Assembly (NCBI RefSeq): GCF_900215215.1
Contig: NZ_OBDR01000001.1
Span: 124,001 to 188,000 of the forward strand
Source: Methanohalophilus euhalobius
Lineage (GTDB): Archaea > Halobacteriota > Methanosarcinia > Methanosarcinales > Methanosarcinaceae
Direction of reading: 5' to 3'
Length of the DNA stretch: 64,000 nucleotides
Below the pieces are notes generated by a model. It ran no database searches. It was not told where the DNA came from and saw nothing but the letters and a program-made list of their open reading frames with translations. The first letter of the stretch is position 1; the number at the start of each line of letters is the position of its first letter. The position numbers and the translations under genes are program-made. Positions 43,836-53,607 of this stretch are shown piece after piece.

Positions 43836-45709
43836 TACCCTTTGATAATACAATGGCCCTTGCCGCTCTTGCAAGTGTGATCCCCTTAATAATAATTTAT
43901 CTTCTCAGGCCCAAACCTGTCCAGCTCAGTATACCTTCCCTGATGTTCTTAATGCAGGTGGAAAAGCAGAAAAAACGTTTTTCATCGATCAGGAAATTTC
44001 TGAAGGACCCACTGTTTCTTATCCAGTTACTTGTACTCATACTGCTTTCCACAGCTGCAGCAGCGCCATTTTACACTTCACAGGAAGAGCTGAGTGATGA
44101 ACATACTGTAATTGTCATTGACGCCTCCGCAAGTATGCAGGCAGGCAATCGGTTTGATGATGCAACACGCCTGGCTGAAGGATATCTCAGCAAGAAGAAC
44201 AGTATAATACTGGCCAAAAGCAGTCCGGAAATTGTTGTTGAGAACACTGATTCATCGCAAGCATCCGATGCGCTTGAAAATATCGAGCCCAGCGACACGA
44301 TAGCTGATATTTCTGGGGCAATGTCCGAAGGTATGAGACTCCTTTCGCAGAGAGGCGGTACAATGGTTGTGCTGTCCGATTTTGCCAGCTGGGAGGGAGA
44401 AGATCCGGTATCTACAAAACAGCTTGCCCAGTCCTATGGGATTGACACTGCTTTTGTTGATGTAGGCTCAGCAGTGGGTAATGTGGGAATCATAGATGGT
44501 TGGATAGGCATCGAAGATGGTAATTACGTGTATACCTGTGTTGTCAAGAATTATAATGACTTTACCGAAAGGGTTGATGTAGAAATTGAAAACCCGGCTG
44601 GTTCAGTAAAGCGCTCTCTTAATGTGGGACCCTCGGATACAGCCCAGTTTCGTGTGAATCCCCTTTCTTCGGGGGTTACATCAATATCAATCGCAGATGA
44701 GGATAATTTGCCTGCAGACAATAATGCATATGTTGTAATTCCAACCCAATCGGATACGAAAACTTTGTTTGTTTCGGATGAAGGGAAGTTACCATCAAAA
44801 ATTGCTCTTTCTACACTGGCGTTTGTGGATATTTCTACGGCCGAGGGCATTCCTTCTTCCACTGATGATTACCGGATAATGGTCATCGGGCTGAAAAACC
44901 GCTCCCTTGCATCCAACGAGGTAGAAAGGCTTGACAGTTTCCTGAACAATGGCGGCCGGGTAGTGGTTATAGCCAGCCAGATGCTTGCAGGCGGCAATGC
45001 CACAGACCAGTTCCAGAGCATGCTCCCGGTTATACCCGGTGATGTGGCTGAAACACAGAATATCCTGGGTATCGATCTGGAAGTTGTCCAGTCCTCAAGT
45101 CTTACCGATGATGTCAAATTCAACGAGATTGCCATGTATAAATATCTCAATGCCACACCGCGCAATGATGCAACCGTTCTGGTTGCAACCGAGCAGGGAG
45201 ACCCTTTACTTGCCCACTGGTCTGTGGGAGACGGGACACTGGTATATTTCGGCTTCAATGATGAATTGGGTGAGCCGTGGAACAATTTCCACAACCTGCC
45301 TGAATACCCGGTGCTCTGGGCACGGCTTACAGCCTGGCTCGGTGGCAGTGGGGATATAAGTGATTATAACCTGGAAACCGGAGATGTCACATCCCTTGCC
45401 CGGGAAATGACAGTACAGACACCTACCGGTACAATAACCACCCAGAAGGTATTGTTCGAACAGGTCGGGACATATAATATCGGAGGACGCACCGTGGCGG
45501 TCAACCTGTACAGTGACCGTGAATCGGATACTACCAGGCAAGGATCGGAGGTAATGGAACGTGTTTCAGACCAGAACAGGGACAGTCCAGATATCGTCCG
45601 CCAGGATAGTTATGAGGCAAAGAACTATCTGGACAATTACCTGATTATACTGGCTATCCTACTGGCAATACTTGAAATCCTGATTATACGCAACCGGGGT
45701 GAACTGTGA
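43829..45709 (+). CDS. BatA-like VWA membrane protein
   Basis: Encodes 626 residues. N-terminal aerotolerance (BatA) region with a helix and LRPKPVQLSIPSLMFL, a second helix (LLVLILLSTAAAAPF), then a VWA domain with MIDAS motif VIDASASMQ. A long extracytoplasmic region follows, and a C-terminal helix (YLIILAILLAILEIL) precedes a short basic tail. It is probably a membrane-bound partner of MoxR in envelope assembly or stress. Overlaps the next gene by 4 bp (ATGA-type). Confidence 0.85.
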   Translation: MVIPFDNTMALAALASVIPLIIIYLLRPKPVQLSIPSLMFLMQVEKQKKRFSSIRKFLKDPLFLIQLLVLILLSTAAAAPFYTSQEELSDEHTVIVIDASASMQAGNRFDDATRLAEGYLSKKNSIILAKSSPEIVVENTDSSQASDALENIEPSDTIADISGAMSEGMRLLSQRGGTMVVLSDFASWEGEDPVSTKQLAQSYGIDTAFVDVGSAVGNVGIIDGWIGIEDGNYVYTCVVKNYNDFTERVDVEIENPAGSVKRSLNVGPSDTAQFRVNPLSSGVTSISIADEDNLPADNNAYVVIPTQSDTKTLFVSDEGKLPSKIALSTLAFVDISTAEGIPSSTDDYRIMVIGLKNRSLASNEVERLDSFLNNGGRVVVIASQMLAGGNATDQFQSMLPVIPGDVAETQNILGIDLEVVQSSSLTDDVKFNEIAMYKYLNATPRNDATVLVATEQGDPLLAHWSVGDGTLVYFGFNDELGEPWNNFHNLPEYPVLWARLTAWLGGSGDISDYNLETGDVTSLAREMTVQTPTGTITTQKVLFEQVGTYNIGGRTVAVNLYSDRESDTTRQGSEVMERVSDQNRDSPDIVRQDSYEAKNYLDNYLIILAILLAILEILIIRNRGEL

Positions 45710-48141
45710 TGCTTTCCTTTGAACAACCCATTATACTTGCATTAATATTACCCGTGCTGGCAGGTGCCCTATACCTTATGCTTAAGGGCGGTAACAAAAA
45801 ACTGCTCATTTCCAGGGCAATTGTTCTGTCCCTGTTGATAGTGGCCCTTGCTTCCCCCTTTACTCTGGTAAGCCAGGTAACAGAACAGGAAAACCCGCAG
45901 CTTGTGATAATCTCGGATGAAACCGATAGTATGCAGCTCTTCGAGGAAGGTGTGGCCGATGAACTCTATGAAAGCCTTACCACCAAAACCCCGACCACCC
46001 TTGTCAGGCTGACAGGTGACAAAACCGCTCTGGGAGATGCCATCGTGCAGTATGCCAGCAGTGATAACCAGGTCGTGCTGGTGACTGATGGGAACAATAA
46101 TTACGGCAAGGACCTTGAAGAAGGACTGGATTTTGCACAAAATATAGGATCCACTGTATATGCAGTTACACCGGAAATTGAATCAAACGATCTCAGTATT
46201 CAGGTAAAAGGTGACAAAACCGCAGTAAAAGGGAATGAATACCGGTTTGAAATAATTGTATCCCAGGCTAAAGAAGTACCTGTGGAATATACATTCAACG
46301 CCTATGCGGATGATGAATTGATACGCAGTGGCACCTTCACACAGAGCAGCAGACAACGCAGCTATCAAATCCCTTATAGATTCAATGAGCTCGGTGCACA
46401 TGAGATCAAAATTGAGCTGAGCACACAGGCGGATGAGGCCGATAATATTAATAATAATTTCCTTAAATCGGTCTACGTGGTACCAAAACCCAAAATACAG
46501 TACATAACTGATGAACCGGACTCTCCACTATCCAATATCCTGTACAACCTTTATGATACCTCTACCAACTCCAACATTTCTAATCTGGATTCACAAAAAG
46601 CTGTGGTAATCGATAATATACCCGCCAATAGAATCTCCGAATCAGATGTATCAATTCTGAAACAATATGTATCCAATGGAGGAGGCGTTGTTGTCACCGG
46701 AGGAGAGCGATCTTACGAATATGGTGATTACCTGAATTCTTCAATTGAGGATATCTTACCGGTAACTTCCACACCGACACAATGGAAAGGAGGAAGGGAT
46801 ATTGTCCTTGTACTTGATATTTCTCCTAGTACTGAAAAACACGGCACTCTTCCAGAAATACTGGGTAATGCGATATACCTGGTCCAGAAGGAGGAACTAA
46901 GAGGGGCCTATATGGGAGTTATCGCTTTTGGTAAGGAGGGACATGATGTTTCTGGTGGACTGAAGTATCTTGGTACGGCAGGCAACCGGGAATTTCTGGA
47001 AGAAGAAATACGCCAATTGCGACCAAGTACCACAAGTGAAACATCGCTCCATCAGGGTCTTGAAGTTGCACAGGAATGGCTTAATACAGAAACCGGGACA
47101 TTGGATCTGGTGGTAATTTCTGACGGGGGTATAGAAGATTCCTATGAAGAAAGCCTAAACATGGCCAAAGACCTGAAGAAAGATAATGTGAACTTCTATT
47201 TTGTTCATATTCGGTCTTCAGCTCCCTCCCAGCAAGATGAGTCAGGTAATGTGTATGCTGAAAAACTTGTTGAAAACGTAGAAGGTACAACCAATAATTA
47301 CTTCAAATTGGATGCCGGGCAACGGGCCAATATAATCTCAGATGAATCCATTGAACCACCATTAGATGAAAATGAATCCACTTCATCTTACCAGCTTTTC
47401 GAATTCAATCCCTCTCATTTCATAACCCGGAATTCAAATGTGAAAGCAAATATAACCGGCTACAATGATGTCACTCCAAAACCCGGAGCTAACAGGCTTG
47501 TCGTTGCTTCGAATGGGAAACCTGTTGTAACTACATGGAGATACGGACTTGGAAGAGTTGCTTCGATCACCACAGATAATGGCAAGGATGGAGGCTGGAG
47601 TTCACAGATGTATTCCGGTAACAACTCACAGCTGATATCAGCAACCGTAAATTGGGCCATAGCCAACCCACAACCTGAAGAAGGCGCGGTTGTGGAGGCA
47701 CCGGATACATGGTTCGGGCTACCTGCCACAATCACTCTTACAATGTATGATGAGAAAGTTCCGGAACTTACATACAGGGGTGATGAACTGGAACTGGCTT
47801 TTGTTGGGAAAAACACCTATGAAGCCCAGATATTCCCAAAAACAATAGGGATGCATTATGTGAGTGGTTATCCAATTGCTGTGAATTATGCCATTGAGTA
47901 CAGGGATGTTGGCCTCAATGAAGACTTGCCTTCCCTAATTATCGGAAATGGTGGTAAGGTCTACAGCCAAAAGGAAGCCAGAGCAAATCTCCTCACAGAT
48001 GCCCGGCAGAACTCTCTTCAGAGTCGCATGGAGCCTGTCAGCTGGAAGATGTATTTTATCCTGGCTGCCCTGTTGCTCTTCCTGGGAGAAGTAATGCTTC
48101 GTCGCAGTCTGGAAATAATCGAATCCAGAAAGCAAGAATGA
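45706..48141 (+). CDS. Large VWA-domain membrane protein
   Basis: Encodes 811 residues. Two N-terminal helices, a large extracytoplasmic region of beta-sandwich repeats, and a VWA domain near residue 365 with MIDAS motif LDISPSTE. A glutamine-amidotransferase-like segment (VTGGERSYEYGDY) precedes it, and a C-terminal helix (MYFILAALLLFLGEVML) anchors it. It resembles the YfhF/BatB-type proteins downstream of bacterial and archaeal moxR genes. Last gene of the operon. Confidence 0.82.
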   Translation: MMLSFEQPIILALILPVLAGALYLMLKGGNKKLLISRAIVLSLLIVALASPFTLVSQVTEQENPQLVIISDETDSMQLFEEGVADELYESLTTKTPTTLVRLTGDKTALGDAIVQYASSDNQVVLVTDGNNNYGKDLEEGLDFAQNIGSTVYAVTPEIESNDLSIQVKGDKTAVKGNEYRFEIIVSQAKEVPVEYTFNAYADDELIRSGTFTQSSRQRSYQIPYRFNELGAHEIKIELSTQADEADNINNNFLKSVYVVPKPKIQYITDEPDSPLSNILYNLYDTSTNSNISNLDSQKAVVIDNIPANRISESDVSILKQYVSNGGGVVVTGGERSYEYGDYLNSSIEDILPVTSTPTQWKGGRDIVLVLDISPSTEKHGTLPEILGNAIYLVQKEELRGAYMGVIAFGKEGHDVSGGLKYLGTAGNREFLEEEIRQLRPSTTSETSLHQGLEVAQEWLNTETGTLDLVVISDGGIEDSYEESLNMAKDLKKDNVNFYFVHIRSSAPSQQDESGNVYAEKLVENVEGTTNNYFKLDAGQRANIISDESIEPPLDENESTSSYQLFEFNPSHFITRNSNVKANITGYNDVTPKPGANRLVVASNGKPVVTTWRYGLGRVASITTDNGKDGGWSSQMYSGNNSQLISATVNWAIANPQPEEGAVVEAPDTWFGLPATITLTMYDEKVPELTYRGDELELAFVGKNTYEAQIFPKTIGMHYVSGYPIAVNYAIEYRDVGLNEDLPSLIIGNGGKVYSQKEARANLLTDARQNSLQSRMEPVSWKMYFILAALLLFLGEVMLRRSLEIIESRKQE

Positions 48142-48216
48142 GATTAAGCCTTAATATGGCTTTGAAATTTTTTAACTCTTAAAAAATTTCAGGGTCTTTA
48201 TCCTATTTCAATCCGG

Positions 48217-48382
48217 TTGTGTTATATCTGTCCATGACAATGTAAGAATTGTCCGGGATTTGTGCAGCATTGTTCCGGGCTGTATCAGCCGGGTAGGGGG
48301 ACTACGGCTGATACATGGAGTGGAGGATTAAATGAGAACATGGTTGGGCATCCATGTTCTCAATCTACTTTTGGTTTTTTGC
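48217..48382 (+). ncRNA. Candidate small structured RNA 1
   Basis: A TATA-like GTTATATC near 48219 is followed about 60 nt later by a perfect 11 bp hairpin (TGTATCAGCCG 48281-48291 with CGGCTGATACA 48305-48315). A 10 bp hairpin (GAGAACATGG 48334-48343 with CCATGTTCTC 48352-48361, 8 nt loop) and a T-rich tract at 48369-48380 that could end transcription then follow. The second hairpin overlaps a possible GGAGG-ATG start (48332), so a 69-codon leader ORF is an alternative. No known family matched. Confidence 0.45.
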
Positions 48383-48594
48383 AGGTTAAATATCAACTAT
48401 TATTCACATCCAACTTCTCAAAAATCCAAAATCTTTAAGTGTCGCAGCAATGTTACTGTATATACAATGACAATATCAAAATTGCCTGTAAGCTATTTTC
48501 GGATAAGTATTTCCTACGATGAATTTAATGTCTCTTTGTAATTTTTAACGGGACTATAATATTATATTGATATTTAAAAATCAAGAGAGATTAT

Positions 48595-48745
48595 GCTATA
48601 TAGACAAACATCCTATTAGTTTATGTGGTGATTGGGAGAAACCTTCTCTCAACATAACCTGACGGGGTGGGACCCGAGCGGGTTTATAATCGTGGGGTAC
48701 GATAATGGAGGCATAGGAAAGGATACCTATGCCTTCTCTATTAAT
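48595..48745 (+). ncRNA. Candidate small structured RNA 2
   Basis: A TATA-like GCTATATAG at about 48595-48603 predicts a start near 48621, exactly where a stem begins (TTATGT 48621-48626 with ACATAA 48652-48657; inner GGGAGAA with TTCTCTC). Two further hairpins follow (ACCC/GGGT at 48672-48683; ATCGT/ACGAT at 48689-48703), then an 8 bp terminator-like stem GGCATAGG (48710-48717) with CCTATGCC (48726-48733). The SMR gene downstream appears to have its own TATA box, so this is more likely a free RNA than a riboswitch. Confidence 0.45.
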
Positions 48746-48764
48746 CCTTACTTTGAGGAATATC

Positions 48765-48774
48765 TATTTATAAG
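48765..48774 (+). promoter_or_regulatory. TATA box for the SMR gene (leaderless transcript)
   Basis: TATTTATAAG lies about 26 bp before the ATG at 48796 and no ribosome binding site precedes that ATG. This is the spacing expected for a leaderless archaeal mRNA starting at or next to the start codon. Confidence 0.5.
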
Positions 48775-48795
48775 GTATAACTCCAAAATAGAATT

Positions 48796-49119
48796 ATGAG
48801 TTATATCTATCTGATAGGAGCCATAATATTTGAAGTGTTTGGCACCACATGCATGAAATTATCTGATGGTTTTTCAAATATACTACCCTCTGTTGGAATA
48901 TTCCTATTTTATGGAATCAGCTTTACCTCGTTAACGATTGCATTGAAAGGAATAGACGTAAGCATAGCTTATGCAATCTGGGCCGGAATGGGGACTGCAA
49001 TGATAACGGTTATTGGAATCCTCTGGTTCAAAGAGCCTGCCACAGCAGTAAAAATGATATCTATAGTGTTTGTAGTAATTGGAGTAGTAGGCCTGAATAT
49101 AAGTGGAGGAGGACATTAA
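48796..49119 (+). CDS. Small multidrug resistance (SMR/EmrE-type) transporter
   Basis: Encodes 107 residues with four hydrophobic helices, normal for SMR proteins, which work as dimers and exchange protons for cationic drugs. Glu13 in IIFEVFGTT aligns with the essential Glu14 of EmrE. The helix 3 sequence VSIAYAIWAGMGTA is of the Qac/EmrE subtype and not the guanidine-exporter (Gdx/SugE) subtype. It lies convergent to argG with 14 bp between stops. Confidence 0.9.
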   Translation: MSYIYLIGAIIFEVFGTTCMKLSDGFSNILPSVGIFLFYGISFTSLTIALKGIDVSIAYAIWAGMGTAMITVIGILWFKEPATAVKMISIVFVVIGVVGLNISGGGH

Positions 49120-49133
49120 ATCCTCCACTAAAA

Positions 49134-50318
49134 TTATTTATTGGCAACAAACCTGCGATACAGGCGTGCCTGGAAACCATGGTATTTGGAAAAACCTTCA
49201 GCATCCTGCTGGTCGATGACCTTGCTGTCAAAGGATACAAGGTCCTCTGAATACAAACCATTGGGTGAAGTCCTGGCCATAATGTAGACATTACCTTTGT
49301 ACAACTTCACAGTTACAGTACCTGTAACACGCTGCTGTGTGGAATCTATGAAGGCATTCAGGTCTTCATACAGGGGTTCATCAACAAGACCCAGGTAGGC
49401 AAGTTCGGACCATTCAGCATCCACCATAGCCTTGAACTTGAGTTCAGAGCGGGTAAGCACAAGTTTTTCCAGATCCCTGTGTGCAGTCAGTAAAACTGTT
49501 GCTGCAGGGTGCTCATAATTCTCCCTGGCTTTCAATCCCAGCACACGATCCTCTATCATATCGGTCCTTCCGACACCATGGGACCCGGCGATTTTGTTCA
49601 TCTTTTCGATAAGAGTTACTCCATCCATTGTCTTACCATCAAGGGACACAGGAACTCCGTTCTCAAAACCGATTTCTATGGTCTGTGCATCCGGGGCCTG
49701 CGCCGGGTCCACTGTCCAGTTGTAGATCTCTTCCGGCGGGATATAACCCGGATCTTCCAGTTTGCCACCCTCTATACTGCGGCTCCAGATATTCTCATCG
49801 ATACTCCAGGGTTTGGAAGATGTTACAGAAACAGGAATACCATGTTGTTTTGCATACTCTATCTCCCATTCACGTGTCAGGTTCATGTCACGCATCGGAG
49901 CCACTACTTCCATATCCGTAAGTCTGAACACTGCCTCAAATCTCAACTGGTCATTACCTTTACCGGTACATCCATGGGCAAGCATTGAAGCTCCTTCCTT
50001 TTCTGCGATTTCCACGACCTTTTTAGCAATAAGGGGACGTGCAATGGATGTTCCCATTACATATCCTTCATAATCCCCGTTTGCCTTTATGAGAGGGAAA
50101 ATATAATCATTTACAAATTCTTCCCTGACATCAAGGGTAAAATGCAGATCACTTATATTCTGGGCTTTTTCAGTAGCCTCCTCAACATCTTCCCGCGGCT
50201 GGCCTACATCCACCGCTACGGTTATTACTTCATCACAATCGTACTTTTCTTTAAGTAAAGGAACACATATTGATGTGTCCAGACCACCTGAATAAGCCAG
50301 TACTGCCTTTTTGACCAT
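49134..50318 (-). CDS. argG: Argininosuccinate synthase
   Basis: Encodes 394 residues. The N-terminal PP-loop AYSGGLDTS binds [20 protein letters not shown] and the [12 protein letters not shown] segment are family signatures. It joins citrulline and aspartate in arginine synthesis. The carbamoyl-phosphate synthase genes lie 49 bp upstream on the same strand, giving a carA-carB-argG cluster that supplies the arginine and pyrimidine pathways. Confidence 0.97.
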   Translation of the reverse strand: MVKKAVLAYSGGLDTSICVPLLKEKYDCDEVITVAVDVGQPREDVEEATEKAQNISDLHFTLDVREEFVNDYIFPLIKANGDYEGYVMGTSIARPLIAKKVVEIAEKEGASMLAHGCTGKGNDQLRFEAVFRLTDMEVVAPMRDMNLTREWEIEYAKQHGIPVSVTSSKPWSIDENIWSRSIEGGKLEDPGYIPPEEIYNWTVDPAQAPDAQTIEIGFENGVPVSLDGKTMDGVTLIEKMNKIAGSHGVGRTDMIEDRVLGLKARENYEHPAATVLLTAHRDLEKLVLTRSELKFKAMVDAEWSELAYLGLVDEPLYEDLNAFIDSTQQRVTGTVTVKLYKGNVYIMARTSPNGLYSEDLVSFDSKVIDQQDAEGFSKYHGFQARLYRRFVANK

Positions 50319-50367
50319 TATTAATACCTCAATCTAAAATAAAAAAGAAATAAAATCAGCCGTAAAC

Positions 50368-53300
50368 TTAATTGTTCCGGCGGATCTCTTCATGATATTC
50401 GTTAATTGATTTAATCGTGCTGCTGCCCTCAGCCATTGCTTTAATGGCTTCAACTGAAGCACGCGCAGCCTGTATGGTTGTAATGTACGGAACCTTGAAA
50501 TCCACTGCTGCCCTGCGTATATGGTAACCATCTTTCCTGGATTGGCGGGATGTCGGGGTATTTATGATAAAGGCAACATCGCCTCTCCTGAGCATATCAA
50601 TGACATTGGGACTGCCTTCATGCACCTTCATGACTGCCTCCATACTGATACCTCTATCGGAAAGATAACGTGCAGTACCTTTTGTACCCATGAGTTCAAG
50701 TCCCATTTCCTGCAACCTGCGGGCAATTTCTACAATCGCCTCCTTATCTCGCTCCCTGATGGACAGGAATACTTTTCCATTCAGGGGAAGGAGATTATCA
50801 GCACTTAGCTGGGCCTTGAAAAATGCTCTTCCAAAGTCATAATCAATACCCATCACTTCACCGGTACTTTTCATTTCAGGGCCAAGCACAGGATCTGCAC
50901 CGGGTAATTTGTCAAACGGAAGGAGGACTTCCTTGACAGAATAATGCTTCAGGGAAGGTTCCCTGTCCTGCAGGTAACCAAGATCCTTAAGACTGTGGCC
51001 GATGATAACCTGTGCAGCGATCTTTGCCAGAGGAAGCCCGGAAGCTTTTGATACAAAGGGAATCGTACGGCTGGACCTTGGATTTGCCTCCAAGACATAA
51101 ACCTCGCCATCTTTTGTTGCCATCTGGATGTTTATAAGACCCTTGACCTCAAGCGCCATAGCAATCTTTCTGGTATAATCCCGAACCGTTTCAAGAATGT
51201 TCTCAGAGAGATCATAAGGAGGAATCACACAGGCAGAATCACCGGAATGTACTCCTGCTTCTTCGATGTGTTCCATGATAGCACCGATCAGGACATCATT
51301 GCCGTCACTCACAGCGTCCACATCGATTTCCACCGCACCCTCAAGGAAATCATCAATAAGGATGGGATGTTCGGGTGATACCCTGACAGCTTCTTTCATA
51401 TAACGCTCCAGATCTGTGGAATCATAAACAATCTCCATTGCCCTTCCCCCAAGTACATAGGAGGGACGGACAAGGACCGGATAACCAATATCATTTGCAA
51501 CCTTAAGGGCTTCTTTTTCGGATGTTGCATAACCTGCATCCGGCTGATTGATTTTCATTTTTGCAAGACGCTGGTTGAATTTTTCCCTGTCTTCTGCCAC
51601 ATCCATATTTTCAGGGGAAGTTCCCATTATCTTCGTCTTCAGGTCTGTGCGCCTGGCAAGTTCCTTCTGCAGGGGGATTGCAAGGTTAACCGAAGTCTGG
51701 CCTCCGAATTGTACGAGCACCCCATCCGGATTTTCCCTTTCAATGACATTCATTACATCTTCAAGGGTCAGAGGTTCGAAGAACAACTTATCCGAAGTAT
51801 CATAGTCAGTAGAAACCGTTTCAGGATTGTTATTGATGATATGGGCTTCTATATCTTCTTCACGTATGGCCTGGACTGCATGCACCGTACAGTAATCAAA
51901 CTCAATTCCCTGCCCGATACGTATGGGACCGGCACCCAGAATCAGGATCTTTTTTTTGTCTGTGGGCTTACATTCACACATCGTTTCATAACATGAATAA
52001 TAATAAGGAGTTGCTGCAGCAAATTCTGCTGCACATGTATCCACCATCTTGTAAGTGGAAGTGATGGCCCCGTCCCTGCGTATATCATTTATTTCTTCCC
52101 GGGTCTTTGAACAACATTTGGCTATTCTGCTGTCAGTAAATCCCATTCTCTTGGCTTTTATAAGGAGATCAATGTCTGTTTCTCCATTTTTGAAAAGTTG
52201 TTCTGCAACCTGTGACTCCATATCTGCAATGTTGGCCATTTTTTGCAGGAAGAAACGGTCGATGCCCGTATATTCAGAGATTTGTTCAATGGAGTAACCT
52301 TTCTTCAGGGCTTCATAGATAACAAAAAGACGCTCACTTGTCGGCGTTTTGAGTAATGTGACAATCTCCGGATCATCCCTGCCCTTAAACTCAAAATCCA
52401 TATCGTTGTCCAGGGAACGGATGGCCTTTAGCATGGACTCTTCAATCGTCCTTCCGATGGCCATAACTTCACCAGTACTCTTCATTGCTGTGGTAAGAGT
52501 CTTGTCTGCAGTTACGAACTTGTCAAAAGGCCATCTGGGTATCTTTGTAACCACATAGTCAATGGTTGGCTCAAAAGATGCAGGGGTTTTCTTTGTGACA
52601 TCATTGAGGATTTCATCAAGTGTCATTCCCACAACAATCTTGGCGGTTACGCGGGCAATCGGATAACCGGTCGCCTTGGAGGCAAGAGCCGAGGAACGGG
52701 ACACACGGGGATTGACCTCCACAACACGATATTCGCCGTCCTTTGTTGCAAACTGGATATTACATCCACCCTCAATACCCAATTCCCGAATTATCTTGAT
52801 AGCTGCGGTCCTGAGCATCTGGTGCTCTTCATCATTAAGTGTCTGGGAAGGGGTAACTACTATTGATTCACCTGTATGGACACCCATGGGGTCAATGTTT
52901 TCCATATTACAGATAACAATGCAGGTATCATTGGAATCACGCATTACTTCATACTCAAATTCTTTCCAGCCCAGGACACTTTCCTCCACGAGTACCTGAT
53001 TAATGCGGCTCAGCCTTATGCCCCTCTCTACGATCTGCAATAATTCTTCCTTTGTATGGGCAATTCCTCCGCCTGCACCTCCCAGGGTATAGGCCGGGCG
53101 GACAATAATGGGAAGACCAAGTTCCTCTATCACTTCTTCTGCTTCCTGCAAAGAGGAAATAGCCTTGCTGCGGGGAACTTTTTCCCCGATGTTTTCCATG
53201 GTCTGCTTGAAAAGTTCCCGGTCCTCGGTATTTGTGATTGCATCAAGAGGCGTACCCAGCATCTCTACGCCGTATTTTTCAAGAATACCCAGCTCTGCAA

Positions 53301-53607
53301 GTTCACTTGTAACATTAAGACCCGTCTGTCCACCCAATCCGGCAATTATACCGTCAGGCCGCTCTTTTTCAATGATTTCACCGATTAGTGGGGCTTCCAG
53401 GGGTTCAATGTAAACAGAATCCGCCATTTCAGGATCTGTCATAATAGTTGCCGGATTGGAATTTACAAGTACGACTTCAAATCCTTCTTCCCGCAGGGAG
53501 CGGCAGGCCTGACTTCCCGAGAAGTCAAATTCTGCAGCCTGTCCTATCATAATTGGACCGGAACCTATGAGCATTATCTTTTTTATGTCAGTCCTTATTG
53601 GCATCAT
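50368..53607 (-). CDS. carB: Carbamoyl-phosphate synthase large subunit
   Basis: Encodes 1079 residues, normal length. Two homologous ATP-grasp halves are visible (SGPIMIGQAAEFDFSG near residue 15 and GAGPIRIGQGIEFDYC near 560). A C-terminal MGS-like allosteric domain (SIRERDKEAIVEIARRLQEM) begins near 940. It makes carbamoyl phosphate from bicarbonate, ammonia from CarA and 2 ATP. Its ATG overlaps the carA stop by 4 bp, with GGGGGCG upstream. Confidence 0.98.
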   Translation of the reverse strand: MMPIRTDIKKIMLIGSGPIMIGQAAEFDFSGSQACRSLREEGFEVVLVNSNPATIMTDPEMADSVYIEPLEAPLIGEIIEKERPDGIIAGLGGQTGLNVTSELAELGILEKYGVEMLGTPLDAITNTEDRELFKQTMENIGEKVPRSKAISSLQEAEEVIEELGLPIIVRPAYTLGGAGGGIAHTKEELLQIVERGIRLSRINQVLVEESVLGWKEFEYEVMRDSNDTCIVICNMENIDPMGVHTGESIVVTPSQTLNDEEHQMLRTAAIKIIRELGIEGGCNIQFATKDGEYRVVEVNPRVSRSSALASKATGYPIARVTAKIVVGMTLDEILNDVTKKTPASFEPTIDYVVTKIPRWPFDKFVTADKTLTTAMKSTGEVMAIGRTIEESMLKAIRSLDNDMDFEFKGRDDPEIVTLLKTPTSERLFVIYEALKKGYSIEQISEYTGIDRFFLQKMANIADMESQVAEQLFKNGETDIDLLIKAKRMGFTDSRIAKCCSKTREEINDIRRDGAITSTYKMVDTCAAEFAAATPYYYSCYETMCECKPTDKKKILILGAGPIRIGQGIEFDYCTVHAVQAIREEDIEAHIINNNPETVSTDYDTSDKLFFEPLTLEDVMNVIERENPDGVLVQFGGQTSVNLAIPLQKELARRTDLKTKIMGTSPENMDVAEDREKFNQRLAKMKINQPDAGYATSEKEALKVANDIGYPVLVRPSYVLGGRAMEIVYDSTDLERYMKEAVRVSPEHPILIDDFLEGAVEIDVDAVSDGNDVLIGAIMEHIEEAGVHSGDSACVIPPYDLSENILETVRDYTRKIAMALEVKGLINIQMATKDGEVYVLEANPRSSRTIPFVSKASGLPLAKIAAQVIIGHSLKDLGYLQDREPSLKHYSVKEVLLPFDKLPGADPVLGPEMKSTGEVMGIDYDFGRAFFKAQLSADNLLPLNGKVFLSIRERDKEAIVEIARRLQEMGLELMGTKGTARYLSDRGISMEAVMKVHEGSPNVIDMLRRGDVAFIINTPTSRQSRKDGYHIRRAAVDFKVPYITTIQAARASVEAIKAMAEGSSTIKSINEYHEEIRRNN

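Noticed and set aside
48332-48541. 69-codon frame after a GGAGG
   Set aside because: The start lies inside a perfect hairpin and the sequence resembles no protein. The structured-RNA reading seems better, though a leader peptide is not excluded.
48595-48795. Guanidine riboswitch controlling the SMR gene
   Set aside because: No ykkC, mini-ykkC or ykkC-III consensus could be matched, the transporter is of the Qac/EmrE subtype, and its own TATA box lies after the structure.
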